Positions 1 to 8,063 of a DNA stretch of 42,691 bases are shown here, one piece after another. The first letter of the stretch is position 1; each line of letters starts with the position of its first letter. The notes under the pieces were generated by a model that was given only the letters and a program-made list of their open reading frames with translations, ran no database searches and had not been told where the DNA came from. The stretch is taken from positions 1-42,691 of IMG/VR virus record IMGVR_UViG_3300008266_000117. One strand, written 5' to 3'. The DNA is from a virus. The translations under genes were made by a program, and so were the position numbers.

Positions 1-114
1 GCTGCGCATGGGTGCGGTATCAGGACACTGAGAAGAAGCGCGATCGGCTGTGCATCGAGCACAAGGACCGGCGTGACTGGCTTTGTGGGCCGGCTCGCAA
101 GTGGAAAGAAGTTC
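1..114. repeat. Terminal repeat, left copy (circular closure)
   Basis: Identical to 42578-42691 at the other end. Joining the two copies makes one uninterrupted portal frame (400 nt before the join plus 1949 nt after it, 783 codons including stop). This is what a circular or circularly permuted molecule looks like after assembly; I infer an assembly overlap, not a biological terminal repeat, because it falls inside a gene. Confidence 0.95.
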
Positions 115-1949
115 CGTGGGTCGGGAGCCGTGATTGGCTTACTCCTGAACAGATGGAGAAGCGCTTCAAGCCACATAGCGGCGATGCATACAAAACCGCC
201 GTGTACGAAGAGCGCAAGGTCAACAATAAGCAGGAGTCAGGCGACCAAAGCCCGCTGAAGAAGTGTGGCGTCTGGGAAATCTGGCATAAGGAAGAGGATT
301 GCGTCGTCTGGGTGACGGAAGGCGTTGACGTCGTTCTGGAACGCTGCGACCCATACCTGAAGCTGGAAGACTTCTTCCCATGCCCACGGCCGGCCTATGC
401 CACGGTAGAGCCCGGTACACTCGTTCCCGTGCCCGATTATGTCTATTACAAAGACCAGATCGAGGAAATCAACCAGCTTACGACCCGCATAGCGTCGTTG
501 AGCGACAGCCTCAAGATGAAGGGCTTCTATCCTGGCGGCGGTGAGATTGGGGATGCGATCGAGGCCGCCATGGCGCGCTCCGATGACAACTCCATCATGG
601 TTCCCATTGCCAACTGGGCCGCATTCGGTGGGACTGGCGAGCAGATCATCTGGCTCCCGATCGAGCAGATTGCCACGACCGTTGCAGGACTTGTAGAGCT
701 TCGCCGCACCCTGATCGACGACGTTTACCAGATCACCGGCCTGTCGGACATCATGCGCGGATCCACCAATGCGAACGAAACGCTTGGTGCGCAGGAACTC
801 AAGAGCCAATACGGTTCCATCCGTGTTCGCGACCGGCAGAATGAGCTTGTGCGCATCGCTCGCGACATTACGCGCATCACCGCCGAAATCATGGCTGAGA
901 ATTTCTCGCAGAAAACGCTTGAAGACATGAGCCAGATGGACTTGCCCACCGACGCCGATATCAGGAAACAGGTCAAGGAGCTTGAAGACCAGGGCAAACA
1001 AATAGCGGCGGGTGTGAAGAAGCAGATTGCGGACGCCCAGAAAGACCCGCAGATGATGGCCAAGGCCAAGGAGAACCCGGAAGAAGCGCAGCAGATGTTG
1101 CAGCAGATCCAGGCTCAGGCTCAAGAGCAGCTCGGCCAGATCCAGCAGCAGGTTCAGAAGATCGGAGAGACCGTCACCATCGATCAGGTGATGAAGCTGC
1201 TGAAAGAACAGCGTTTGCGCCCGTTCATCCTCGATATCGAGACGGATTCCACGATCGCTCCCGACGAGAACGCCCAGAAGCAGCGTGCAACCGAGTTCGT
1301 TACGGCAGTCGGCGGGTATATGGGGCAGGCCTTCCCGCTCGTTCAGGTCATGCCTCAGGCCGCGCCGCTTGTCTCGGACATGCTGAAATATGTCGCCAGC
1401 CAGTTCCGCGCCGGCCGTGAGCTTGACACCACGATCGATGAGTTTGCCGAGAGCATGAAGGCCGCGGCTGCCAATCCTCCTCCGAACCCGGAGGCCGACG
1501 CACTGCAGGCCCAGCAGCAAATGGAAGGTCAGCGCCTCGCCATGGAGCAGCAGAAGGCGGAACAGGAAGCGCAGGCACGCCAGGCCGAGGGCCAGATCAA
1601 GCTGGAACAGGCACAGGCTGACGAGCAACGCAAACAGCAGGCGGCGAAGGCTGATCTTGAGATCAAGAGCGCCCTCGCTGACCATCAGGCGCAATTGGCT
1701 GCAGCAAAGACCGCCAAGGAAATCGAGGCCATTCAGATCAGTGGCCAGCAGGCGGCCCAGAAGCATGCCCATGATCTTGAGCTTGGCGTCCTGAACATCG
1801 AACTGCTGCGCACGAAGATCGAGCAGACGAAGGTATCCACCGCCAGCACACTTGAAAAGACGCAATCCGACATCGAAGCCAAGGAGGCAGGCGTTGCGAT
1901 CTCCGCTGAGACTGCCAAGGCCAAGGTTAACCAAAGGGGTGCGGAATGA
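1..1949 (+). CDS. Portal protein, C-terminal part (continues from 42178)
   Basis: The portal is the dodecameric ring at the head vertex through which DNA is packaged and ejected. This stretch is the remainder of a 782-residue protein whose start is at 42178, directly after the large terminase gene. The length and position fit the large P22 gp1-type portals of podoviruses. The last third (from about nt 950) is rich in Gln, Ala, Lys and Glu and is predicted to be long helix or coiled coil, like the barrel region of P22-type portals. The TGA stop overlaps the ATG of the next gene (ATGA). The assignment rests on gene order plus overall sequence character. Confidence 0.9.
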   Translation, partial: CAWVRYQDTEKKRDRLCIEHKDRRDWLCGPARKWKEVPWVGSRDWLTPEQMEKRFKPHSGDAYKTAVYEERKVNNKQESGDQSPLKKCGVWEIWHKEEDCVVWVTEGVDVVLERCDPYLKLEDFFPCPRPAYATVEPGTLVPVPDYVYYKDQIEEINQLTTRIASLSDSLKMKGFYPGGGEIGDAIEAAMARSDDNSIMVPIANWAAFGGTGEQIIWLPIEQIATTVAGLVELRRTLIDDVYQITGLSDIMRGSTNANETLGAQELKSQYGSIRVRDRQNELVRIARDITRITAEIMAENFSQKTLEDMSQMDLPTDADIRKQVKELEDQGKQIAAGVKKQIADAQKDPQMMAKAKENPEEAQQMLQQIQAQAQEQLGQIQQQVQKIGETVTIDQVMKLLKEQRLRPFILDIETDSTIAPDENAQKQRATEFVTAVGGYMGQAFPLVQVMPQAAPLVSDMLKYVASQFRAGRELDTTIDEFAESMKAAAANPPPNPEADALQAQQQMEGQRLAMEQQKAEQEAQARQAEGQIKLEQAQADEQRKQQAAKADLEIKSALADHQAQLAAAKTAKEIEAIQISGQQAAQKHAHDLELGVLNIELLRTKIEQTKVSTASTLEKTQSDIEAKEAGVAISAETAKAKVNQRGAE

Positions 1950-3685
1950 GCGGTATTCCTGTCGTCATCTCCACCAATGGTTTTGGTATCCCGGTCAAGC
2001 AGGTGACGGACAACGCGCCTGTCATGACGGTATCCACGAATGGATACGGCACGCCCATCGTTCTCAGCGATTTTGGCACCCCCTTCATAGTTGAGGGCGG
2101 TGGGGGGCCCACGCCTACCTTGAGGCCAGTGCATTCGCCTATCATCTTCATAGGGGACGGCATCGGGGCAACAGGTTCAGCACCCGGCCGCGCCAACTTC
2201 CCGACGCGCGTTATCGAAGGAATGAACGGCCGCGTTCGCGGGACGGCTGGGTGGAACCTGCACGATTCCGGCGACTCGATGCTACTGCAGCTCACCCGAT
2301 CGAAGTTCGCATGGCGACAGGTGGCTGGGTACGAGGACGCTATTATCGTCATCGGGCCTACCGGCCACAATGACGACGTGAACTCTATCGGCCTATCAGC
2401 TTGGCTTGCCCGGTGGGATGCTTGTGTTGATGAGATCATCGACAACTCCGTATGCGACATCATTATCGGCCAGTACTTCCCATCAACATCAATCGCAAAC
2501 GAGAGTAATTACAGAGCTGATATTTGGGCTCATCAGCTTGCCCGCGACGGCACGGCCGGCGGCCGCGTCCGTGTCGCCCCTCGGGACACGTCGATTGACC
2601 CGACCGCTGGCGTCGATACTCCCGATGGGACGCACCCGTCTGAAACCGGCGCGAAGAAGATCGCGGACCCTATTATCGCTCTCCTGGACACGATGGTCGA
2701 GGCGGCGACCGTTGATGATATCCTGAACGAGACATCGGCAAATGTCGCGATGGGCTTGGGCGCCATCATGCACATCAACCGAGCACTGAGCGGAAGCGGC
2801 GGGAGCAAAACCGGAACCATCCCGGCGACTGGCAACGTCGCCAATTCCCATACGCTTCTCAACAATCTCACCAACGGAACGGGTGTGGCTGTCGTGGCCG
2901 ATAACACGACTGAGGCCGGCACACAGGCATATGATGTGGCGGGGACGCCAGCATCCGCCAACACCACGAGGCTTTCGTCAGCCAACACCGCCATAACAGG
3001 CTCGACGCCGGGCCGGCTTGTCGAGTGGGTTGGCCGCATCCGCATGGATAACGGAGCGGGTGGCGCTCCTGTTGGGGTCAGGGGCTTTTCCGCAGACATG
3101 GTGAATTTCGGCACACTCGGAGGGTCGGGTGCAATTACCAACCAACTCGCGGACATGACGGAAGTCTACGACCACGTTGTTCGCGTGCCGCCTCTGCCTC
3201 CATTTGGGGGCGCTGGCCCCTACAACTATCAGGGGCAGCTCACGGTCCGGCATTCTGCAGTCGCTCAGGATACTCGCATTCGCCTTGACCGACCCGGGTT
3301 CCGCTACGTTGACCTTTTGGAGCGTTCTGCGCCCGTGTATCTTGGCAATGACGGCGTTCAGGGCGCGAACTATTGGGTGCGGCTCGAAACGGCAACAGGT
3401 GTCGTCACTGCCACCCCCGCTCTCGACGCGAACGGGACCGGCACGATTACCGCGGCGACAGTATCGACTGTGCGGCTGGCTACCGGTGTGTTCGAGGGCG
3501 GGAACTTGACCTTCACCCGACAGATCTTGCTGAACGGCGTGGAATGGGTAGGCCATCAGGTAACCATCGGCGGCACCGATAACTGGTCGGGCCTTCTCAC
3601 GGCTGGCGATCAGGTCACAGTGATAGTCACTGCCACGAACGGCAAGGGCTCTGCCTCCGCTACCTGCGTCTACACAGTCGCCTGA
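1946..3685 (+). CDS. Degenerate SGNH/GDSL-hydrolase-like structural protein
   Basis: 579 residues, starting inside the portal stop (ATGA). Residues about 65-250 carry an SGNH-hydrolase layout: a block I-like IIFIGDGIGATG near residue 72, a block III GHND, and a block V DGTHPS. The block I nucleophile, normally Ser in GDS, is Gly72 here (codon GGC, one base from AGC), so hydrolysis by the usual mechanism is unlikely. The last ~80 residues are a Thr/Gly-rich beta, Ig-like segment ending TATNGKGSASATCVYTVA. Sitting between portal and scaffold genes, it is likely a virion surface protein, perhaps a capsid fibre or glycan binder; that is inference. Confidence 0.6.
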   Translation: MSGIPVVISTNGFGIPVKQVTDNAPVMTVSTNGYGTPIVLSDFGTPFIVEGGGGPTPTLRPVHSPIIFIGDGIGATGSAPGRANFPTRVIEGMNGRVRGTAGWNLHDSGDSMLLQLTRSKFAWRQVAGYEDAIIVIGPTGHNDDVNSIGLSAWLARWDACVDEIIDNSVCDIIIGQYFPSTSIANESNYRADIWAHQLARDGTAGGRVRVAPRDTSIDPTAGVDTPDGTHPSETGAKKIADPIIALLDTMVEAATVDDILNETSANVAMGLGAIMHINRALSGSGGSKTGTIPATGNVANSHTLLNNLTNGTGVAVVADNTTEAGTQAYDVAGTPASANTTRLSSANTAITGSTPGRLVEWVGRIRMDNGAGGAPVGVRGFSADMVNFGTLGGSGAITNQLADMTEVYDHVVRVPPLPPFGGAGPYNYQGQLTVRHSAVAQDTRIRLDRPGFRYVDLLERSAPVYLGNDGVQGANYWVRLETATGVVTATPALDANGTGTITAATVSTVRLATGVFEGGNLTFTRQILLNGVEWVGHQVTIGGTDNWSGLLTAGDQVTVIVTATNGKGSASATCVYTVA

Positions 3686-3716
3686 CCCCACCGCCCCATC
3701 ATCAAATGGTGAATGA

Positions 3717-4052
3717 ATGAGAGAACGTTTCTGCCGCACATGCCGCGGCTGGCACGGTGTCGAGGCATGGCCTTTCGAATGCCTCCCACAGGCTCCGCAG
3801 GCCCAGTCCACGGCTATCCCGGTTCCATACTTCATCAGCGACACGACAGAGCCGCTGCAACACCCGATCGACGGCAAGTTCTACACCAGCAAATCGACGT
3901 TCTCGAAGATCACCCGCCAGGCCGGCGCGATCGAGGTCGGCAATGACCCCGCAAGACTTCGGCCACGGGAGAAGCCCAAGACGGACCGCAAGGTTCTGAG
4001 GGATTCCCTCGAAAAGGCAAAGGCTCGGTATCTCCGGGGCGAGCGCGTCTAA
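3717..4052 (+). CDS. Conserved phage protein between portal and scaffold
   Basis: 111 residues, function unknown. The N-terminus has a CxxC pair plus His and a further Cys (CRTCRGWHG...FEC), which could bind a metal. The C-terminal half is basic (KPKTDRKVLRDSLEKAKARYLRGERV). Small proteins at this position between portal and scaffold are common in related podoviruses. An ATG four bases upstream in another frame (3713) opens only a 77-codon shadow frame. The ATG at 3717 was chosen for the better protein and for spacing from GGTGA. Confidence 0.65.
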   Translation: MRERFCRTCRGWHGVEAWPFECLPQAPQAQSTAIPVPYFISDTTEPLQHPIDGKFYTSKSTFSKITRQAGAIEVGNDPARLRPREKPKTDRKVLRDSLEKAKARYLRGERV

Positions 4053-4083
4053 CTTCCATCCTTTCTCAGACAAGGGAACCATC

Positions 4084-5208
4084 ATGCCAGAAGCTGCTAT
4101 TGCCGCCCCGGAGGTATCCGAGGGTGCTGTCATCACCGATGCGCCTAGCTCTCCCCATGAGTTGGGCAGCCAGATCCCCGAAGAGGTGAAGGTCAAGGCT
4201 CCCGAGCCCAAGCCGGAACCAAAGCCGGAGGTACCGAAGAACAATTCCGAGGCCGTCAAGCGCGCGCTCGAAGCTTCGAAAGCCAAGGCAGAAGCGGCAC
4301 TCAAGGCGAAGGAAGCTGAGCCGGCCAAGGTCGAGGCAAAGCCCGTCGCCAAAGCCGAGGTCAAGCCATCTCCTGCGCCCGTGCCGGAAGATGCCGCAAG
4401 GACCGTGCAGCCGAAGACTGAGGGCGACCAAACGTCTGAGGGGCGGAAGCCCTATCACGAAGCGCCTGCACGGTTCCTTGAGCCCTCCAAGAAGGATTGG
4501 GCCAACGTTCCCGACACGGTCAAGGAAGACGTTCACCGCGTCATCGCTGAAAATGAGAAGGGTATCCAGAAATACAAGGGCGATGCCGAGAGGTTCGAAA
4601 AGGTCCGCGAATTCGACGAGATGGCCCGAAAGAACGGCCGGGAAGGCGTTCACGAGAGCCTGAAGCAGGTCGTCGAGCTTGAAAATGCGTTCGCCCGCAG
4701 CCCGATCGAGGGCTTCAAGAAGGTAGCCGACCACTTCGGCATCAATTTCCAGGCCGTGGCCGCCCACGTCATGGGTGAAAACCCGGATCAGCGCGTCCAG
4801 CAGGCCCATACCCGCATTCAGGAGCTAGAAGCCAAGATCCAGCATATGGAAATGGCTGCAAAAGCTCCCGATCTTGTCGCGGAATTCGCGGCAACGCACG
4901 ACCGTTTCGAAGAATTGTCGCCTGTTATCGCGACCCTGCTCGAAACGGGGACTGCCAAGGATCTCGAGGCAGCTTACAAGCTGGCCGATGTCCTGAAAGC
5001 GCCTGCCTCAAACGCAGCGCAGACCAGCCAGCCGCTCATACCGGCAGAAAGTGCCCAGGCTCATACCCTGGCACCGGCTTTAAACCCAGCAGGGTCAAAA
5101 TCAGTGTCAGGGGCACCGACCGGGGGCATCAGCCCAGCAGCCAAAAAGTCTGTGCCAGAATCCAACAAAGAGGCCGTGAAACGGGCGTTTGCCCGTGCAG
5201 GCGCATAA
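4084..5208 (+). CDS. Putative capsid scaffolding protein
   Basis: 374 residues, preceded by AAGGGAA and directly followed by the major capsid gene. Composition is typical of a scaffold: a Pro/Lys/Glu/Ala repeat-like N-terminal third (KPEPKPEPKPEVPK, then KAKAEAALKAKEAEPAKVEAK), a helical charged middle, and a C-terminal helix ending NKEAVKRAFARAGA. NNSEAVKRALE near residue 55 and SNKEAVKRAFA at the C-terminus are near-repeats, which may be matched capsid-binding helices. Scaffold proteins direct procapsid assembly and then leave. No protease gene is evident nearby. Family assignment is by position and composition. Confidence 0.75.
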   Translation: MPEAAIAAPEVSEGAVITDAPSSPHELGSQIPEEVKVKAPEPKPEPKPEVPKNNSEAVKRALEASKAKAEAALKAKEAEPAKVEAKPVAKAEVKPSPAPVPEDAARTVQPKTEGDQTSEGRKPYHEAPARFLEPSKKDWANVPDTVKEDVHRVIAENEKGIQKYKGDAERFEKVREFDEMARKNGREGVHESLKQVVELENAFARSPIEGFKKVADHFGINFQAVAAHVMGENPDQRVQQAHTRIQELEAKIQHMEMAAKAPDLVAEFAATHDRFEELSPVIATLLETGTAKDLEAAYKLADVLKAPASNAAQTSQPLIPAESAQAHTLAPALNPAGSKSVSGAPTGGISPAAKKSVPESNKEAVKRAFARAGA

Positions 5209-5220
5209 GGAAACCCGAAC

Positions 5221-6237
5221 ATGCCCATCAATCCATCCATCAATTATCAGCAGGTGCTTTCCATGGCACTTGAGGATCGCGGCCCCGGCCGCCAGGATCT
5301 GGTATCCAACCAGATTGCACTTCTGGCGCTGATGAAGCGCAAGGGGATGTGGAATACCTATTCCGGCCCCCGCATCCGTCAGACCCTCCAGATCGCGAAG
5401 CCTTCGGGCCAGTGGTACTCCGGGTACGACTTCCTCGATAATCCGCCGATCGAACTCTACAACGACGCCTATTGGACGCCGAAGATGGTCGCCGTCCCGA
5501 TTTCCCTCACCATGGAGGAAATCCTCAACAACAGCGGCGAAGCTGAAATCATGGATGTCATGACGGCATACATGGATTCCGCTGAAACCGCCCTGACGGA
5601 AACCATCGAAACCGGCCTCTATTCGGACGGCACGGCGAACAACGGGAAGCAGCTCACCGGCTTGGCGACGGCGGTTCCGATCGTCACGAATACAGGCGTT
5701 TACGGTGGTATCGACCGTGCGACCTACGCCTTGTGGCGTACAACCACGTTCGATGCTCATTCGGCCTTCTCTGGCATCACCCAGGTCAACTCCACGACCA
5801 TCCGGCCGATCCTGACGCAGATCTTCCTTGCCCGGTCCCGCGGCCGGCAGTCTGCCGATATCCTGCTGATGTCGAACGAGCATTACGCAGCCTATGACGC
5901 GGCTCTCGTCGCGGCACAGCGCATCATCAAGCCGGGTTCGCTCGGTTCGCTCGGCTTCCAGTCCATCGAATATGTCGGCGCCGGTCGTTCGGTCGAAGCC
6001 GTCATGGCCGGCGGCATCGGCGCCTCCATCCCGGCGAACACCACGTTCGGGCTGAATTCGGACACCTTCCGTATGCGCTACCACCCGGAACGCAACATGG
6101 ACAAGCTGTTCGAGGGCGATGGTCAGAAGCCTATCAACCAGGACGCCGTGGCCCAGTACCTCGGCTTCATGGGCGAACTCACGATGACCAACCCACTCTT
6201 CAACTGGCGTCTGTACGACTCCAACCCTGCAGCCTGA
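5221..6237 (+). CDS. Major capsid protein
   Basis: 338 residues behind AAGGAAA, in the standard slot after the scaffold. The sequence starts MPINPSINYQQVLSMALEDRG and shows the mixed alpha/beta, Asn/Thr-rich character of HK97-fold podovirus capsid proteins, with a helical stretch (ETALTETIETGLYSDG) like a spine-helix region and no cleavable propeptide evident. It is expected to form the icosahedral shell together with the small protein encoded next. A stable stem-loop (6576-6602) follows this two-gene capsid block. Exact family is uncertain without profile comparison; the role is well supported by context. Confidence 0.85.
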   Translation: MPINPSINYQQVLSMALEDRGPGRQDLVSNQIALLALMKRKGMWNTYSGPRIRQTLQIAKPSGQWYSGYDFLDNPPIELYNDAYWTPKMVAVPISLTMEEILNNSGEAEIMDVMTAYMDSAETALTETIETGLYSDGTANNGKQLTGLATAVPIVTNTGVYGGIDRATYALWRTTTFDAHSAFSGITQVNSTTIRPILTQIFLARSRGRQSADILLMSNEHYAAYDAALVAAQRIIKPGSLGSLGFQSIEYVGAGRSVEAVMAGGIGASIPANTTFGLNSDTFRMRYHPERNMDKLFEGDGQKPINQDAVAQYLGFMGELTMTNPLFNWRLYDSNPAA

Positions 6238-6261
6238 TCCGGCGAATAGGAGAAACAACCA

Positions 6262-6570
6262 ATGCCTATCACTTCCACTCCCTCCCTCGGTTCCAGCATC
6301 AACGTCAACGCTGGCCTCGTCGGCGCTCTCCCGTACTGGGACAGCGGCAAGTCTGTCCCATCGCCGCAGCTCGGTACGAAACTGCTCGCGGTCGATGGTC
6401 ACGAGTACATCTTTGCGCAGGCATCCGCCGCCATCGCATCCGCCGCCGTCTGCATCCTGACGGAACCGGCGATGACCATGGCCACAGGTGCGGGCGCATG
6501 GACCGCTCCGACCATCACCGGCGGCGTGCCGATCAATCAGTACGCCTGGTTCAAGAAGACCGCGGCCTGA
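6262..6570 (+). CDS. Putative head decoration (cement) protein
   Basis: 102 residues with SD AGGAGAAA. Rich in Ala, Thr, Ser, Gly and Pro with short beta-prone stretches and no charged helices, as in small capsid decoration proteins. It lies 24 nt after the major capsid gene, the usual place for a decoration or cement protein. No catalytic motif is visible. The name is inferred from size, composition and position. Confidence 0.5.
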   Translation: MPITSTPSLGSSINVNAGLVGALPYWDSGKSVPSPQLGTKLLAVDGHEYIFAQASAAIASAAVCILTEPAMTMATGAGAWTAPTITGGVPINQYAWFKKTAA

Positions 6571-6575
6571 CAACC

Positions 6576-6602
6576 GATAGGGGGACTCAAAATCCCCCTA
6601 TC
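6576..6602 (+). promoter_or_regulatory. 10-bp perfect stem-loop after capsid genes
   Basis: GATAGGGGGA pairs perfectly with TCCCCCTATC across a 7-nt loop (CTCAAAA), six bases after the stop of the decoration gene. No U-run follows (CACCCTC), so it is not a normal intrinsic terminator. It may protect the 3' end of the capsid message or lower expression of the downstream genes; that is inference. Confidence 0.7.
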
Positions 6603-6628
6603 CACCCTCTCAGACAGGAGATTTCACA

Positions 6629-7363
6629 ATGGAAAAGCCAGAAGAAAGTCGCCTCGTGGTGACGTTCGAAAACTTCCCGCAGGTCAACGTCAGCAAGTCC
6701 AAGGAGGCCGGTCGGCCCATCTTCGACGATCTGGAAGTCTGCCGCATTCGCATGAGCGGCGACCGTCTCAATTCGCCGGTGTTTCCGGCCCACGCCGAAG
6801 CCCCCGGCTTTGTCGAGCGCGAAGACGGCACGACCGAAAAGGTCACCTATGCGCAGAAATTCAATCGTCAGTACCTCGATTTCAAGGCCGGCAAGGCACA
6901 GACGCAGGAAGGCACCCCGCTTTCCGAACTGCCGTTCCTGACGCAGGCAAAGCGCATGGAACTGAAGGCGCTGCACATCCACACCGCCGAATCCCTCGCA
7001 GCCCTCGACGGACAGCCGCTCAAGGCTCTTGGCCAGGGCGGCCGTGAATGGAAGAACCAGGCCCAGGCGTATCTGGATAACGCCGCCGGTTCCGCCAATG
7101 TCACGAAGCTCGCTGCCGAGACGGAATTCTACAAGGCCGAGGTGGAACGCCTTCGTGCCGAGCTTTCGCAGCGCCCGCAGCCTTCCGCCCCGGTTTCGGA
7201 TGACGGCGACGGATCGCCCCCGGCCATTTCGGAATACGAGGATTGGGAAGACGATCTCCTCAAGGAGTTCATCGCGGAGAAGTCTGGCTCCAAGCCCCGC
7301 GGTAACCCTTCGCACAGTACACTAGTGAAAATGGCTGAAGAACTGGCGAACGAGGCCGCATAA
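6629..7363 (+). CDS. Phage structural/assembly protein, unknown
   Basis: 244 residues with SD CAGGAGATTTCACA-ATG. The N-terminal ~100 residues are globular; residues 110-160 hold a helical segment (AKRMELKALHIHTAESLAAL) like the small helix-hairpin-helix-type segments seen in such head proteins. A coiled coil (KLAAETEFYKAEVERLRAELSQ) comes next, then an acidic linker (DDGDGSPPAISEYEDWEDD). It lies between capsid and tail-adaptor genes, where head-completion proteins are found. Its stop overlaps the next start (TAATG). Function unknown. Confidence 0.6.
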   Translation: MEKPEESRLVVTFENFPQVNVSKSKEAGRPIFDDLEVCRIRMSGDRLNSPVFPAHAEAPGFVEREDGTTEKVTYAQKFNRQYLDFKAGKAQTQEGTPLSELPFLTQAKRMELKALHIHTAESLAALDGQPLKALGQGGREWKNQAQAYLDNAAGSANVTKLAAETEFYKAEVERLRAELSQRPQPSAPVSDDGDGSPPAISEYEDWEDDLLKEFIAEKSGSKPRGNPSHSTLVKMAEELANEAA

Positions 7364-8061
7364 TGACGTTTCTTTCAGCTGCACAGTCAGCATCTATCCG
7401 GTTGCTTGGCAGAAAGCCGACGACATTCTTTTCGAGCAGCAACAAGTTCGAAATGGAGATAACCGACCTCGGCAACGAAGTCGTGACGGATATGATGGAA
7501 TACGCTGATTGGCGGCGGCTGACCAAGACACACCAGATGGTGGGGGATGGCACGACCTACGGGTTCGATCTCCCATCAGACTTCTCCCGCATGCCGATCG
7601 GCACCGACATCAGCCGCGCCAACTGGTACACCTGGGGATATATGGATGCGCCAAGCCTGAACTACTGGATGGATCTGGTGAACGGGCTGGCCACTCCCAA
7701 CCCCGGATACTGGATCATCCTTGACGGTCAGGTTCAGTTTCGGCCGGCGGTTTCGGCCGGGACCACCGCGCAATACTTCTACATCAGCAAAAACGCGGTT
7801 CTGGACGCCGATGGCGTGACGCGCAAGGCCGCCTTCACCAGCGATCTGGATACTTTTCTGCTTGACGAGAAGGTTTTGACGCTTGGCATCATCTACAGAT
7901 GGCGGGCGCAAAAGCGCATGGAATACGCGCAGGATTTCGTAAATTATGAAGAGGCCATCGCGCGGTCTTCTAGCTTCGACAAGGGATCCCGAATCATCAC
8001 GAGCGCTCCTCGTTACAACATCGATGCGCGCAATGCGTATCCCCGTCCGTTGGGCTCCTGA
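7363..8061 (+). CDS. Putative head-tail adaptor protein
   Basis: 232 residues, starting in the stop of the previous gene. The size, the start MTFLSAAQSASIRLLGRKP, the motif TYGFDLPSDFSRM and position before the large tail hub protein match the adaptor (P22 gp4-like or T7 gp11-like) group that binds the portal ring. The C-terminal part (YRWRAQKRMEYAQDFVNYEEAIARSS) is a long amphipathic helix, as in adaptor proteins that intercalate between portal subunits. The family call is from length, order and secondary-structure pattern. Confidence 0.6.
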   Translation: MTFLSAAQSASIRLLGRKPTTFFSSSNKFEMEITDLGNEVVTDMMEYADWRRLTKTHQMVGDGTTYGFDLPSDFSRMPIGTDISRANWYTWGYMDAPSLNYWMDLVNGLATPNPGYWIILDGQVQFRPAVSAGTTAQYFYISKNAVLDADGVTRKAAFTSDLDTFLLDEKVLTLGIIYRWRAQKRMEYAQDFVNYEEAIARSSSFDKGSRIITSAPRYNIDARNAYPRPLGS

Positions 8062-8063
8062 TC

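Noticed and set aside
237-1934. 565-codon minus-strand ORF opposite the portal gene
   Set aside because: Leu/Gly/Arg-rich shadow of the Gln/Ala/Lys-rich portal frame with no SD or neighbours in phase.
5107-6573. 488-codon minus ORF opposite scaffold and capsid genes
   Set aside because: His/Arg/Gly-rich composition typical of the antisense frame of a GC-rich gene.
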